This document shows positions 12,724 through 23,250 of a stretch of 64,000 nucleotides of DNA, piece by piece. The DNA lies in the NCBI RefSeq assembly GCF_000165425.1, contig NW_001799133.1:248001-312000 (forward strand). Direction: 5' to 3'. This DNA is from Paramecium tetraurelia. Its lineage: Eukaryota; Ciliophora; Oligohymenophorea; Peniculida; Parameciidae. Made by a program: the position numbers and the translations under genes. How positions within the stretch are numbered: the stretch's first letter is position 1; each line of letters starts with the position of its first letter. The notes below the pieces were generated by a model. It was given only the letters and a program-made list of their open reading frames with translations. It was not told the origin of the DNA and ran no database searches.

Positions 12724-13278
12724 TAACAGTTAAAAATATTTTATTATATTTAATAATTCTAATCACTGCCTCATTTATCAAAATTATCTATAATATATTG
12801 ATAAAATTGATTTATCAAAAGCAATGCCGTATTTAATTAAAATAAGATTTACAAATTGGATAACATATTGATTTATGTTTTTTTATGTTGATTATAATTG
12901 AATAAAATTAAAATAGAATAAAATGCTATATTTTAATGACTTTCATTCAAAGAAATTGAGGAGTCTAGATTTATGGTAGTACTAGTTCGATTTTAAAATC
13001 TTTAATATTTTTAATCTCTTTAATATTAGTCTTTTGATATAAACTTAAATTTCAAATATCTTCACTTTTCTCAGAATTCTATCTGTTAGTAATTGAATTA
13101 TAGGGGGTGTTTATAGAGATATGAGATTTCGTTTATGAAATCATATTATTTATATTTGCTACAAAATTGTTATCTAATATTTGGATAGTTAATCTTTTTA
13201 CTTTTAAGGAGGGATTTTTTGATATAAAAACTTATAAGATAATTAATGTAAGAGGATTAATCTAAAAAAGTAGATCCT
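12724..13278. other. Divergent intergenic region
   Basis: About 555 bases between two divergently transcribed genes, so it should hold both promoters. Very AT-rich; I see no coding frame and no clear repeat. Confidence 0.5.
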
Positions 13279-14034
13279 ATGGATGCATTCAGAAAAAAAG
13301 AAGATTATAGAGAAGCATGTCAAAAATTAGATGGTTTGCACTCCTAAAATAAAGAAAACGATGAAACAAAATATTTAATGCTATTCAAGAAATAAGAAAC
13401 ATCCAAAAAAGATTTATGTGTAATAATAAGAGTCTATAATGGAAATATGTTATGGATGTAAAAAATAGATAGAGCAGCATTAGATGAAATGATTTTAAAA
13501 ACAGATATCAAGGGAACTTATTCCTCTTTCTGTGAATTAATCAGATTTGCAATTAGTGAAAATTCATATGATTTTGTTCAATTTGAAGCCCAATTAGATA
13601 TAGTTCTTTATTTCTCTCTACAAAGACATGTTTAACTAAAAGGATAGATACCATTAGATTAAGGTCTACCCATAACAAATGATGAAGACATAAGAAAAAT
13701 ACAATTTTAATTTGTTTGTGATCTAGTCGATGTATTAAAAGCTACGCAGTTGTAATTTACTAAAGAAATAGAAGTTAATACAACCAGAAAGAAAAAAAAT
13801 GAACAAATGATTGATGTTGAATAACCACCTCTTTAAAAGCCTCCTCCTCCACCAAAGAAAAATTTGCTTACAATAGGCTAAGAGATTTTAAATACACCTG
13901 AAGTATTATTACCTCGAAAAGGTCCTTATGGAATCCCCTTTTATGGAAATCAATATGTATAGTTTCCTTCAAATGCTGATTTAATAAATCCAAGCAAAAA
14001 AAAGAGAAAAACAAATGGGGGCTAAATTGATTGA
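13279..14034 (+). CDS. XRCC4/PAXX-like protein (tentative)
   Basis: A single-exon gene of 251 residues. Residues about 45-150 follow the order of elements in the XRCC4 superfamily head domain: a beta strand (LCVIIRVYN), a Trp in a short strand (MLWMQKI), a helical stretch with SSFCELIRFAI, then YDFVQFEAQLDIVLYFSL, and finally a helix FVCDLVDVLKATQLQF where XRCC4 begins its coiled coil. A proline run (QKPPPPPKK) and a basic tail ending PSKKKRKTNGG, like a nuclear signal or Ku-binding tail, complete it. The length is closer to PAXX (204 in human) than to XRCC4. In the known biology of Paramecium, end joining closes every excised internal sequence, so such a factor would be expected. The family call rests on pattern and layout, not on an alignment search. 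Confidence 0.4.
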
Positions 14035-14707
14035 AATTAATATTTTTTCCTCATAGAATTATATAATTATTAAAATTGAAATTTAAAGTACATTTCTCTG
14101 ACTAAGTTTTTGCAATCCTCAATTCCTAATGTAATAAATGTTAAAATAATTTAATCTTAATAAGTTAAGTGACTATTTTCAGAAAATTGAAGTCTGTCAA
14201 TCTCAAACAAATTATTTTATAATAGTTAAGAAAAAACATAACTTTACAATTCAGGAATTTATAACAATAATGCATAATAACAAATAATTATTATAAGACT
14301 ATTTATATTCTAACTAAAATTAATTATTTGTTATTAGACATTAATTAGTTTTTTAGATTATTCTACATTGATTATACAAATTAACTAAAATATCAATTTC
14401 TATATTTGGAAAATATATGGTTAAATAAAGTTGTTCCATTAAGACTGCACAGAATATAGTTTCTTAAGTAATTAGATGTTTAAAGCATATAGATATTAAC
14501 ATCAAATGTTTTTCTTTGTATTGTTATAAATTCATGGCACTTTATATTCTTATTATTATTTTGAACTATTTTTAAAGATGGTATATCTGATTAGAACTGC
14601 AATTACATATTTTTTAATTTTTTCTTAAAACATTATTTTAAAAAGTAATGAACACTATCATTTTTTGTTAATTTATCATTTAGAGATTATAAACTCTCCA
14701 CAAAGAC
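14035..14707. other. AT-rich intergenic stretch
   Basis: About 670 bases of very AT-rich DNA downstream of the XRCC4/PAXX-like gene. I see no convincing frame on either strand. Confidence 0.45.
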
Positions 14708-14893
14708 TCAAAAGGATTACAATTTATTAATTTGAAAGGAATTAATGATTTTATGAATGTGGGATTTTAATATTGATACAAATAGAGGTTTCAGTGAGCC
14801 AAATTCAATATAACTGCAATTAGGATTAGGAGAATTTGAATTGTAACCATTGCTATCACATAGGGCTTGGTTGTAGCTAAAAGTGGATAATGA
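14708..14893 (-). CDS. Possible small gene or gene fragment
   Basis: A minus-strand frame of 61 codons, bounded by TGA at both ends, reads like a real ciliate protein (for example SNGYNSNSPNPNCSYIEF followed by helical sequence). There is no ATG in frame near its beginning; a first exon upstream is possible but would lie against the start of the trichocyst gene. It may be the remnant of a lost gene. Confidence 0.25.
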
Positions 14894-14977
14894 TCATCTG
14901 TCATAGAGAGTTTATTTATTTAATTTATTATTAAAGCCCTTACCCGTTTTTATGGAAATATTATTAATTTTATTGAC

Positions 14978-16199
14978 ATGAATAAGTTCATAACCATTGC
15001 TTTGGTTGCCTTAGTAAGTGTTTAAGCCTTTGATATTGATTTCGCACTCCTCTTGTAGGTATGAATTGTGACTATATTAAAAGACAGGATCAGAATCGAA
15101 TGATGCTGTTTAAGCTGTCTATGATTTATTGAATGATTTGAAAACCAGCAACATTGAAGCTCAAGGTGTTGCAGATGAAAAGAACATTTCTGATGAAGAA
15201 ATAGGATAAGGAAGAATAGCTGCTCTTTCTAAAGTTAATGAATTAAATCAAAAAGCTTGGGCAAGTGCTAAGGCCAGAAGAGAACAAATAGGTGTTGAAT
15301 ACAGAGTACTTGATTTAATAAATTTCAGGAAGCAACAGACTACATTGCATGGGCAACATAAAGATTAGCTGATATTGATAGAAGAGAAGTTGAACTTGAA
15401 GAATTGAGATGTTTCTCAAATGGATTGTTTGTCAGAGCTATCAAATAACACAATGATGCTTTGGGAGTCATCAAAATATTGAAGAACGATTTAAGGTATA
15501 AGTTATATATTGACATCAAGCGGTTATTTAACAGGAGCTCCATCATCAATGGTTGAATTGAAGGTCGAGAATGTTGCTGACAAATTGAAATAATACAGTC
15601 AATTGTTCAATCAAGATGCCATGTCCAAATTTGCTTAATTGGCTGCCGAATAAGCATCTGGAAATGCTGAATTGCATGCTTTAGGAGAATCTGATGCACC
15701 TACTGGAGGAGACAGACAACCAGGAGTTAACGTTGGATAACTTGTTTATAATGCCTTGAGTGACTTGGAAGATTAATTAAAATCTGCTCTTGCCGCATTG
15801 GAACAAAATGAAATTGCAGGATACTATCAATTAGCTGATTGGTTAGCTGACTCTGAAGCTGAAAAGGTTCATCTTTAAGATGAAATCCAAAGAAAAACTT
15901 AACTCTAAGATAAATTGGTTGTGGTAATTCTTCTTCTTTATCTCTTTAGTAAGAATAAGCTGCTCTTGCCGTCTAAGCCAAGGCTAATTCAGTCTTAAAG
16001 GATTCATAGAATGCCATTAATGCTGCTACTGCCAGTCTTTATGAATTAAGGGAACTTTATGAAACAGAACTTAATAGAAGAAATGGTAATTTATAAATTC
16101 ATTATTTTAGAGGAAAATGCTATCATTGATGAAGTCATTCACATCTTCAAATAGCAAGTCTTAGAAATGGCTAACTAAACCTCTTATGGCAAAAAGTGA
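14978..16199 (+). CDS. Trichocyst matrix protein
   Basis: A secretory protein that packs into the crystalline core of trichocysts, the dense-core secretory organelles of Paramecium. It begins with a signal peptide (MNKFITIALVALVSVQAFD), then a long helical protein with heptad-like patterns, many Ala, Glu and Gln, and two halves separated by a Gly-rich turn (TGGDRQPG), typical of the family, whose precursors are cut in two in the granule. At least five short introns are seen, for example 15059-15083 (25 nt) and 15306-15328 (23 nt). About 380 residues after splicing. It is a paralogue of the gene at 35834, which has no introns. Gene copies of this family are numerous and co-expressed after exocytosis. 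Confidence 0.85.
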
Positions 16200-16327
16200 T
16201 TATGACATATAAACATTATCAATTTAAACTGATATAATTAGTCTCATTTATGAAAAATTGATTTTATCTAAAAAGTTATGTTTATAGAAAACAACTTAAA
16301 AAGGATTTTTAAATTATTAATTATATT

Positions 16328-17146
16328 TCACTTAGGTGATCCCCAAGAAACTGGTTGTGCCTATTCAGTTGCTGTTTCAGTCTTCCATTCATTATTGACA
16401 CCACTTGATTTCCATTCATTATTGTTTCCACTTGATTTCCAATCATTATTGATACCACTAGATTTCCACTCATTATTAGTTCCACTTGTTTTCCAATCAT
16501 TATTATTATTACCATTTATTTTCCAATCATTATTATTATTACCACTTGTTTTCCAATCATTATTAGTTCCATTTTACTTCCAATCTCCATTTCCTTACTT
16601 ATTATTCCAGTCTCCTCCTCTATTCTTCTGGCCTTCCTGATTACTTTTCCAGTTCTCCCCTCTCTAAAAGTTTTGTTTTCTACCATCTTTATTTTCCCAA
16701 GGTTTACCCCTATCATTCCCTCCATTTCTATCGTAATTTCCTCCTCTTCCATTCTCTTTATTGCTGAAATCAGTTCTTTGATTGTCACCCCAACCCCCTT
16801 CAGTGTTTCTCTTTTTAAATTTATTATTTTAAAAATTATTATTTGACTCAAATTTTTAGTTATAATTATTATTTGGTTTATCTTACTTTCCTACATCCCA
16901 ATCTGTCTTTACCTCAGGCTCCTTTTGTTTATTCTCCACATTATTCAGAATGGTCTTCAAAATTTCAGTTATGCTCTTATTTTCTGATTCTTTAGCAAAT
17001 TCATCTAAAATATCCAGCAAGGTAATTTTTTATAAGCTTTCTAATAGTTTCTCAGTTTAGTTTTTGTTGACTCCAGGCTTGTTCTTATCATCTTGCTAAG
17101 ACTCTGAATGATAGGTCTTCTTTCTTATTGGCAATTAGTTTTCCAT
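16328..17146 (-). CDS. Tryptophan (W/GW) repeat protein, possible Argonaute hook
   Basis: An intronless gene of 272 residues. Residues 1-100 are mixed and partly helical (EKLLESLQKITLLDILDEF). From about residue 110 it is Asn/Gly-rich with 14 or so tryptophans, and the last 90 residues form a tandem array with W every 9-10 residues, each unit like SSGNNNEWK or SGNNNNDWK. Classical GW or WG pairs are present (EGGWGD, VSWGS). Such regularly spaced tryptophans in disordered sequence are the mark of Argonaute hooks, as in GW182 and in the Paramecium Nowa1/Nowa2 proteins of the scnRNA pathway. It lacks the RNA-binding length of Nowa. Function is inferred; a structural or adhesive protein is an alternative. 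It sits 42 bases downstream of the MORN gene on the same strand. Confidence 0.55.
16378..16600 (-). repeat. Tandem repeat coding the W-repeat array
   Basis: About eight direct repeats of 27-30 bases (plus-strand core tccaatcattatt) encoding the W-containing units of the gene at 16328-17146. All units keep the frame, and differences lie mostly at third positions or in the residues between tryptophans, so the array is under protein-level constraint. Confidence 0.75.
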
Positions 17147-17187
17147 TTAAAAATAAATACTTTAAATTTAGTTAAATTAAATATTAA

Positions 17188-19200
17188 TCAATTTTTAGAT
17201 TCTTTTTTGCTTTTCCTTTCTTTTGATTTTGATTTCGATTTCGATTTCTATTTAGGCTTTGATTACTTTGGTTATTTTTCTTTTTGTTCAACTTAAGAAT
17301 CCTTAGTCTTATTTACAGTAGTATCAGTAGTATTAGGTTTCTTAGCCTTTTATAGTTATTCCTATTCTTCTTTAGTAAATTGCCTCTATCCATTTATCCA
17401 AATCCCTTTCTGTAATCTCTAATCAGGCCAAATCATCAACCCTTTTCCATGCATAACCCCATTCTTCCAGCCTCCTTTGTATGTCCTTCCATCAGGCCAA
17501 CTGTATTCCCCATATCCTTACCTTACATTATTAACATACTCTCCCTTATAAAATTTTCCTTCTCCCCATATGAATTCCCCTTACCCATACATTTTACCAT
17601 CCTTCCATTCTCCTTCATATCTTTTTCCATCAGCCCAAGTTTAAGTTCCCTTTCCACAAATCTAACCTTCTTTGAACATTCCTTCAAAGATGCATCCGTC
17701 CACATATTCCAATCTACCTTTGCCCTCTCTTTTATTGGCCTTGAATGCTCCAATATAGACATTACCATCTGCAAGTTGTTCTCTTCCCTCACCTTCCTAT
17801 TGATATCAATACAATATCTATACTTTTTAATTCTTTACCCATTTCCCTTCATACGATGAACCATCTTAATAGACCAATACTCCAACACCTTCTCTTTCCC
17901 CATAAACAAACTCTCCTGAGTAATAATCCCCATTTTAAAATATGTATCTACCGTATCCTTATAAAAAATCATTTAGCCATTATCCTTCATAATATGCTCC
18001 ATTCGAAAATATTTATTTCCCAAACCCATGTCGTTTACCTATTTGCCATGTACCGACATAGATATCTCCAGTATTAAGAATTATATATGGACCCAACATT
18101 TCACAATTGTTCATATCAACATTAATGTTGATAGGTTCCAATTGGGCAGACAATGCAATTACATGCTCATTTTCTATTTTAAGGATATCAGTTTCCGATG
18201 GAACTGCTTTCTCGAACCTTGGTTTGTGATTGATAACTTCAATTTCACCTTAATTTTCGGATACTGAATGTTATTCAGATTTGATGAATAATTATTATAC
18301 ATTTGGGGCAAACGACATAATCATTTACTCTCCTCTTGAGGATTAAAGAATTATTTATCGTTCCTAAGGAGGTGGATTTGGTTATTACACTTCTTCCGGA
18401 TTATCATCTTCTAAAGAGATTGTATCTTCTTAATGTTGTTCAAAGAGAGGGTTATCAAGCAGAGTCTATTATTTTGTTTTATCTGTATTCATTGATTATT
18501 GTTCAGGTATTTTATCCTCCCCTTTTTCAACAATTTCTTCTTCTAACTCTTGGGGCTCTTCCTCTAATTCTTCACATTCAGATTCTTATTTTGAAGTTGT
18601 TTAGGGTGTCAGTTCTGCGCTATCAAATGCTTCATACACCCCAAATTCGTTATTTCTATTCAAATTAGGTGGAGAAGGCAGAGGATGTAATAAAACATCT
18701 TTCTCACCTTTAGTCATAAAATCAATCAATTGTTTATTTGTTTCCGATTACTAAATTAGATTATTATTTTTGGCTTTATACTATATACCTTAGGTGTAGG
18801 ATCTTTCTGATCTTTTATCAGCTTCAATAAGAGAGGGATTTCTTGACTACATCTTATCTAAAACTTGAATATTTAGAGATCTCAACTCTAAGTCAATTTG
18901 TAAGTTTGACGAATCAATTTGAGAATCATTTTAGTTTAACTACGAATAATATTGCAAACTTGATACCTTCTAATGATGTATTTTTTAGTTTTCTAACGGT
19001 TATTGCTTTTATAATTCTCCTACATCTAATTAACGCTTTTGTATACTTTCCTGCATATTTGATATATTTACATCTCCATAGTTCTAGCCGCTAAATTCAA
19101 ATTCAAGATTTGGATCTTGACTTAATTCTTAAAGTCTTATCTAATCAATTGTGTTGCTTTCATTTTAATGTTAATTTCGATATGAAACACAAGTTCCCAT
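17188..19200 (-). CDS. MORN-repeat protein with acylation-type N-terminus
   Basis: A scaffold-type protein. Start at 19200 gives MGTCVSYRN: Gly2 suits N-myristoylation and Cys4 palmitoylation, so membrane attachment is likely. About 330 residues of Gln/Glu/Ser-rich sequence follow, then at least eight MORN repeats (units such as YEGKWVKN, YIGAFKANKREGKG, YEGEWKDGKMYGQG, YKGGWKNGVMHGKG), and a basic tail of repeated Lys-Ser pairs before the TGA at 17190-17188. A 27-nt intron at 17797-17823 lies between two repeats. MORN proteins link membranes to cytoskeleton or basal bodies in protists. The plus-strand frames in this area are shadows of the repeats. Confidence 0.8.
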
Positions 19201-19287
19201 TATTATATAAAATATAAATATAGTATTAATTTATTAGTTTTTTAATATCTTGCATTTAATTGAGCAGAAAACCAATCAGTTTTTTAT
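19201..19287. promoter_or_regulatory. Short spacer upstream of the MORN gene
   Basis: Only 87 bases separate the start codon of the MORN gene from the end of the next minus-strand gene. This must contain the promoter of the MORN gene and the end of its neighbour; no motif is clear. Confidence 0.3.
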
Positions 19288-19678
19288 TCAGATATGGTTT
19301 ATGAGATAAAAAAAATTTAAACCATATATCTGTAATTCTTGCTTTACTTCTTCTCTTTTCCAAAACGCATAAATTTAATTATTTAATTTATCAATAAGAT
19401 ATAAGAACTCAATCAAAGACTTCTTAGAAATCTCATAAAAGAACATCTCCCTTTATTATTATTATTATCTTATTAATAATTTAATAGTTATCCTTATTCC
19501 TTTATTGCAAATTTAATAAGGTTTTCAATTTCTTATTAGTTGTTCTTCTTATATCCCTTATAACATCTTATTTGAAAGCAGATCCCCTCATTATTATTTG
19601 TTTAATTGATTAGATTTCTATACTCATGATAGAAATATGCTGATATTAGAAATTTAATTTGCGCTTAGAATACATCAT
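19288..19678 (-). CDS. Small uncharacterised protein with a frame break
   Basis: Two frames read as good protein: from ATG 19678 (MMYSKRKLNFQYQ) to a Lys-rich helix DNYQIINK, and then FFYEISKKSLIEFLYLIDKL to TGA 19290-19288. They are offset by one base at a run of ATA triplets near 19458-19475, where no intron fits. The microsatellite is the likely place of an indel. About 130 residues if the parts belong together. No family recognised. Confidence 0.45.
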
Positions 19679-19762
19679 AAGATCAAAAATTTAGAAAAAT
19701 AGATAGATTAATCGAAAATTAATTTATTTATAAAATGAAAGTCCAAAATTTAGAATTATATA

Positions 19763-20353
19763 TCAAACTTAAGTACTTAAAAATGTTTAAAATTTGGGAT
19801 TTGACAATCTTCGAGCACCAATTTCCCATGAAGATTTCTTTTATTATTGCACTTACTCTTCCATTTTTTTCATCTACATCTAAAGCTATTATAATTATGG
19901 ATTTAGTTCTTGGGAGTGAATTGTTTTTTTTCTGCTGTAAGATTTCTTTAGTCTTTAGAATGATAAGAAATTACGAGGCAAAGTTTGCTTGGGGAAATCA
20001 GCAGTATTTCTATACATCAACATCTCTTTTGACAGTTTAAAGTCACAATATTATTTTACGGGAGTTGCTTTCAGAAACTATTTCTATGTCTAATCTATAC
20101 TCCTAACTCTATTCCTTAAACATCTTATAGGAAATTCAGTTGTCGTTGTGGTGGTTGCTGTATGTTTAATTAATTTGGAAAAAGCTGTTTTGGTATTGTT
20201 AATTTTCTGTTAGTCATCCTTGCCAGAATAAATGGTTGAACTTCTCTATTATTGATTCTACTTGTAGAGGATAGGCTGAGGGGATAAATTAAATTCTTGC
20301 CAAGGACTCACATCTTCAGCATCAAATTCATTCTAATATAAACATTATTACAT
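19763..20353 (-). CDS. Uncharacterised protein with C-terminal coiled coil
   Basis: An intronless frame of 196 residues from ATG 20353 to TGA 19765-19763. It starts MQQCLYQNEFDAEDVSPW; the middle is Thr/Lys-rich (HTATTTTTTEFP) and basic, and a stretch near the end (QLQQLQMQMKKMEEQVQQQ) should form a coiled coil. It is followed, after just 19 bases upstream, by the end of the decarboxylase gene on the same strand. The plus-strand frame at 19735-20040 is its shadow. Confidence 0.6.
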
Positions 20354-20372
20354 ATAAATATAAATATTAAAT

Positions 20373-20963
20373 TCAAGTCTTAGAGACTAATTGTTGATAG
20401 ACAATAGTTGATATGTTATTTGTCTCTTCCATTGCTCCCTTTCCAATATCACCACAGATCAAGGTCTTAGAGATTGAATCTATTATGAAGGCACCGATCT
20501 TTTTTAGTTTATTGATTTGTTTTTCTGTGATTGGATTCTCATACATCATAGTATTCATTGCAGGAGCTAAAATCATAGGTTTCTTGTAATCCCATGCTCT
20601 GGCAACATTTGTTAATAAATTATCACATAAGCCATTAGCTATCTTAGCCATAGTATTGGCTGATAGAGGAGCTATCAGTAAACAGTCTGCCCATTTTCGC
20701 AATTCAATATGTAATACTGGATCATTCCTTTATTTCCATGTTTTAAATTCATCCTCATCAGAGAAATGCTCAATGTCATGAATTTAAGGATTCATGAATT
20801 TTTATGCGTGATGAGTAGTAATAATTCTGATCTTGGTCGAATAATTGAATTCTTTGAATTTCTTTTAAATATCACTAATCAATTGTTCTGCCTTTATTGA
20901 AGCCACTGAACCTGTAAAGCCTATTAGTATTTTAAATTCTCTTTAATTGTTATCCTGTTACAT
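20373..20963 (-). CDS. PPCDC: Phosphopantothenoylcysteine decarboxylase
   Basis: A flavoprotein of coenzyme A synthesis that decarboxylates 4'-phosphopantothenoylcysteine to 4'-phosphopantetheine. Intronless, 196 residues, near the usual length. The flavin-binding start is seen as ILIGFTGSVASIKAEQL; the conserved HIELRKWAD (catalytic His), APLSANTMAKIANGLCDNLL and the PAMNTMMYENP motif (the substrate-clamp Asn of this family) follow, and ICGDIGKGAM holds the conserved Cys of the active-site flap. This is one of the most certain calls in the window. It lies 27 bases upstream of the stop of the preceding minus-strand gene. Confidence 0.93.
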
Positions 20964-20990
20964 TAATATATATTATTTTATTCAAATATA

Positions 20991-22234
20991 TCAAAATATC
21001 TGACAACCTGCATTAAATTCGTGTTCATTAGCTTCATTTTCAATTATAACAATTTCCTCAACGAATTTCTTAGGTAAATCAACTAAATTTAATAATCTAT
21101 CATTACATCTATAACTTGGCTTGTTCATAATATCAATTGTTTCTTACTTATATTATGACTCAGTAGGCTTCTAGTTCGATAATTGATATTATTATTGTGT
21201 ATATACTGGAGTTGTTGGCCTATATGATTATTCATTCTTAATTGATTCTGCCTTGATTGAAGGAGGGTTTTATCCTTTATTCATAATTGGGTCTACTGGT
21301 TTCTGGGTTTTGATTTGAATTTCTGAAGGACGAATGGGTTCTTCTGTCTTTCTAGGCCCTGCACTTAAGTAGTCATTTTGAAGTGGATAGTTTAAAGTAG
21401 TTCTATTTAGTTGGGTGTCCAAAGTGATTCTATCAGGATTGTAAGGAGTATATTGTGTTTGACTAGGTTTAACTAATATATTTACACAACTGATTAATTG
21501 GGTTGCACTTATGGAATTGATTTATAGGATTGTTGGTATTCCTTTGGTTATTCTGGTAAATTAAAGTCATACTTCATGGGTTCAAATTTGTATTACTCAA
21601 ACTTTTCATAAGATTTAGGCTATTCAAAAGTAGTTTTATATTTATCAAATGAATTCGGTTCGTATTTTGTGAATGTGTTGTCTTATTTTGGTGGTTCATA
21701 CAGAGTTTTATTCTGAAAGTTAAGCGAACTACCGATTGGTTCTTGAACTTGAGTGATAAAAATATTAAATACATGTTGTATTGTACGCTATGATAAATAG
21801 TTCAAGTACCTGACTAAATGTATGATCCTGTACGGCCAGCGTCTGGTTTTTTGTACTCAAAACTTTAGTAATTAAATTAAGAAGTTGGCAAAGCACTTAC
21901 TTCTTGAGGTTTGTAAGTTTAAACTGTTCTAAAATTGAAAGTGTCCGTTTCTGGTTTCCGATACTCAAAATTTTCTTAAGTAATTTAACGTGAATTTTAT
22001 GCTTGTCAAATAAACTTAAAGTTTACAATTTATATCCTAAGAACCTTAAATGCCTAATTAAGGCTAATTTTGATATTATTTGTAGTCTGTTTATTATGGA
22101 TCTGTGCTAGTATTTCTAATTGATCTTGTTAATCGTTTCGTCGGTTCCTATTCTGTGCCTGTATCAAAGATGGCTCTTGCAGTTCCCATCTTTTAGCTTG
22201 TAGCCATGGGACTCTGACTCCTTCGATCTATCAT
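20991..22234 (-). CDS. Low-complexity Tyr/Pro/Gln-rich protein
   Basis: Start at 22234-22232 (MIDRRSQSPMAT). After short introns (25 nt near 21996-22020, 22 nt near 21790-21811, and a possible one near 21480) the protein is about 390 residues with repeated short motifs such as FEYRKPE, FEYKKPD and YEPPKQ, then Pro/Thr/Gln-rich sequence and an acidic end (KKFVEEIVIIENEANEHEF). The repeated F/Y-E-Y-x-K-P units suggest a cytoskeletal or cortical linker, but I recognise no family. Its start is 27 bases from the start of the divergent p32 gene. Exon joins are approximate. Confidence 0.55.
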
Positions 22235-22261
22235 AATATTAATAATTAAAATATTATAATA
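22235..22261. promoter_or_regulatory. 27-base divergent promoter
   Basis: Only 27 bases lie between the start codons of two divergent genes (minus 22234 and plus 22262). The spacer is almost pure A and T. Both transcripts must start here or within the neighbouring coding sequence. Confidence 0.5.
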
Positions 22262-23046
22262 ATGTTGAGATTAATGTCTTTCTATAGGTTTTCGAATGTT
22301 TCCATGGCAAGAGGAACTCTGTATAAAATAATATCGAAAGAGTACAAATAAGAATATCATCAATATGAATAAGAGCCTACATTAATGAAATAAATTAAGC
22401 ATCTAGGATTTTAATTGATAGATGATCCATCAACCAATAAAGTTATTCTTAATAAAGAATTTTCATCTGCAAAGATATCTATTTTATTCAGAGGAACACC
22501 AGCACCCCTGGAAGCCAAAATGTAACATTTATGAAAAATCACTTTATTATTAGAAAAGTTCCTAATGAAGACTAATCCATTTAGTAAAATCCAAAATACC
22601 AAGACAAAATACAATCATAATTATAAGAGACGAAACAAGAATATGTATTAGGAATACTCTCTGTGGATTATACAGTCATAATCTAAACTGAAAAAGGAGA
22701 AGCTATAGCTTTTGAATGCAATACAAGTATTACTTGAAAGGATTGAACTACAGGTAACCAGACTACTTTCATTAATTACGTACAACCAGTCTATGATATC
22801 CAAGAGTACAAAACAAGATCCAAGTATCGTAAATTCTTAAGTGATTATTCAGGACCAGAAATTAATAAATTAGATGAAGTTAAAATAATCATAAATTTAA
22901 TAGCGCTTAAAACAATCACTTTACACCTACTTAGAAAGCTATGGTATCAATGAATCATTGAATGCATTAATTGAGGCATTATTGACAAAGAGTAAAGATA
23001 ATATATGGAGTTTTTGAAATCTATGGAAAATTTTCTAGCTGTTTGA
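22262..23046 (+). CDS. Mitochondrial p32/MAM33-family matrix protein
   Basis: Homologue of C1QBP/p32 and yeast Mam33, a doughnut-shaped acidic mitochondrial matrix protein tied to mitoribosome and oxidative metabolism. It starts with a presequence-like MLRLMSFYRFSNVSMARG. After introns of 32 nt, 27 nt and 25 nt the family landmarks follow: LGILSVDYTVIIQT, YSGPEINKLDERLKQSLYTY, YLESYGINESLNALI and finally KEQRQYMEFLKSMENFL, which matches the family's closing helix. Near 22975 the frame shifts by one base between NALIEAL and DKEQRQ; no intron fits, so an assembly indel is likely. About 220 residues. Confidence 0.8.
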
Positions 23047-23250
23047 TTTATTCTTATGATAATTAATTATTTAATTTTAGCAATAAATCTAAGCATAATA
23101 TTTAAGTATTTTAAAATAGTATTCTATCTCTTCGTATATAAACTATTAAATAATTATTAATAAAACAAGTTGATTGATATTTATATCTAAAAAGATCTAT
23201 AATTATGTATTTGTATGAGTTATTTTAATAATAAAATTTAGAGAAGTCTA

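Noticed and set aside
16278-16640. Plus-strand Leu/Phe repeat frame
   Set aside because: It is the antisense of the tryptophan-repeat array; the minus-strand gene has a normal start, stop and ordered N-terminus.
17449-18077. Plus-strand frames of 110-136 residues
   Set aside because: Antisense shadows of the MORN repeats, whose units are unmistakable on the minus strand.
19735-20040. Plus-strand frame of 101 residues
   Set aside because: Antisense to a clean 196-residue minus-strand gene with 19-base spacing to the next one.
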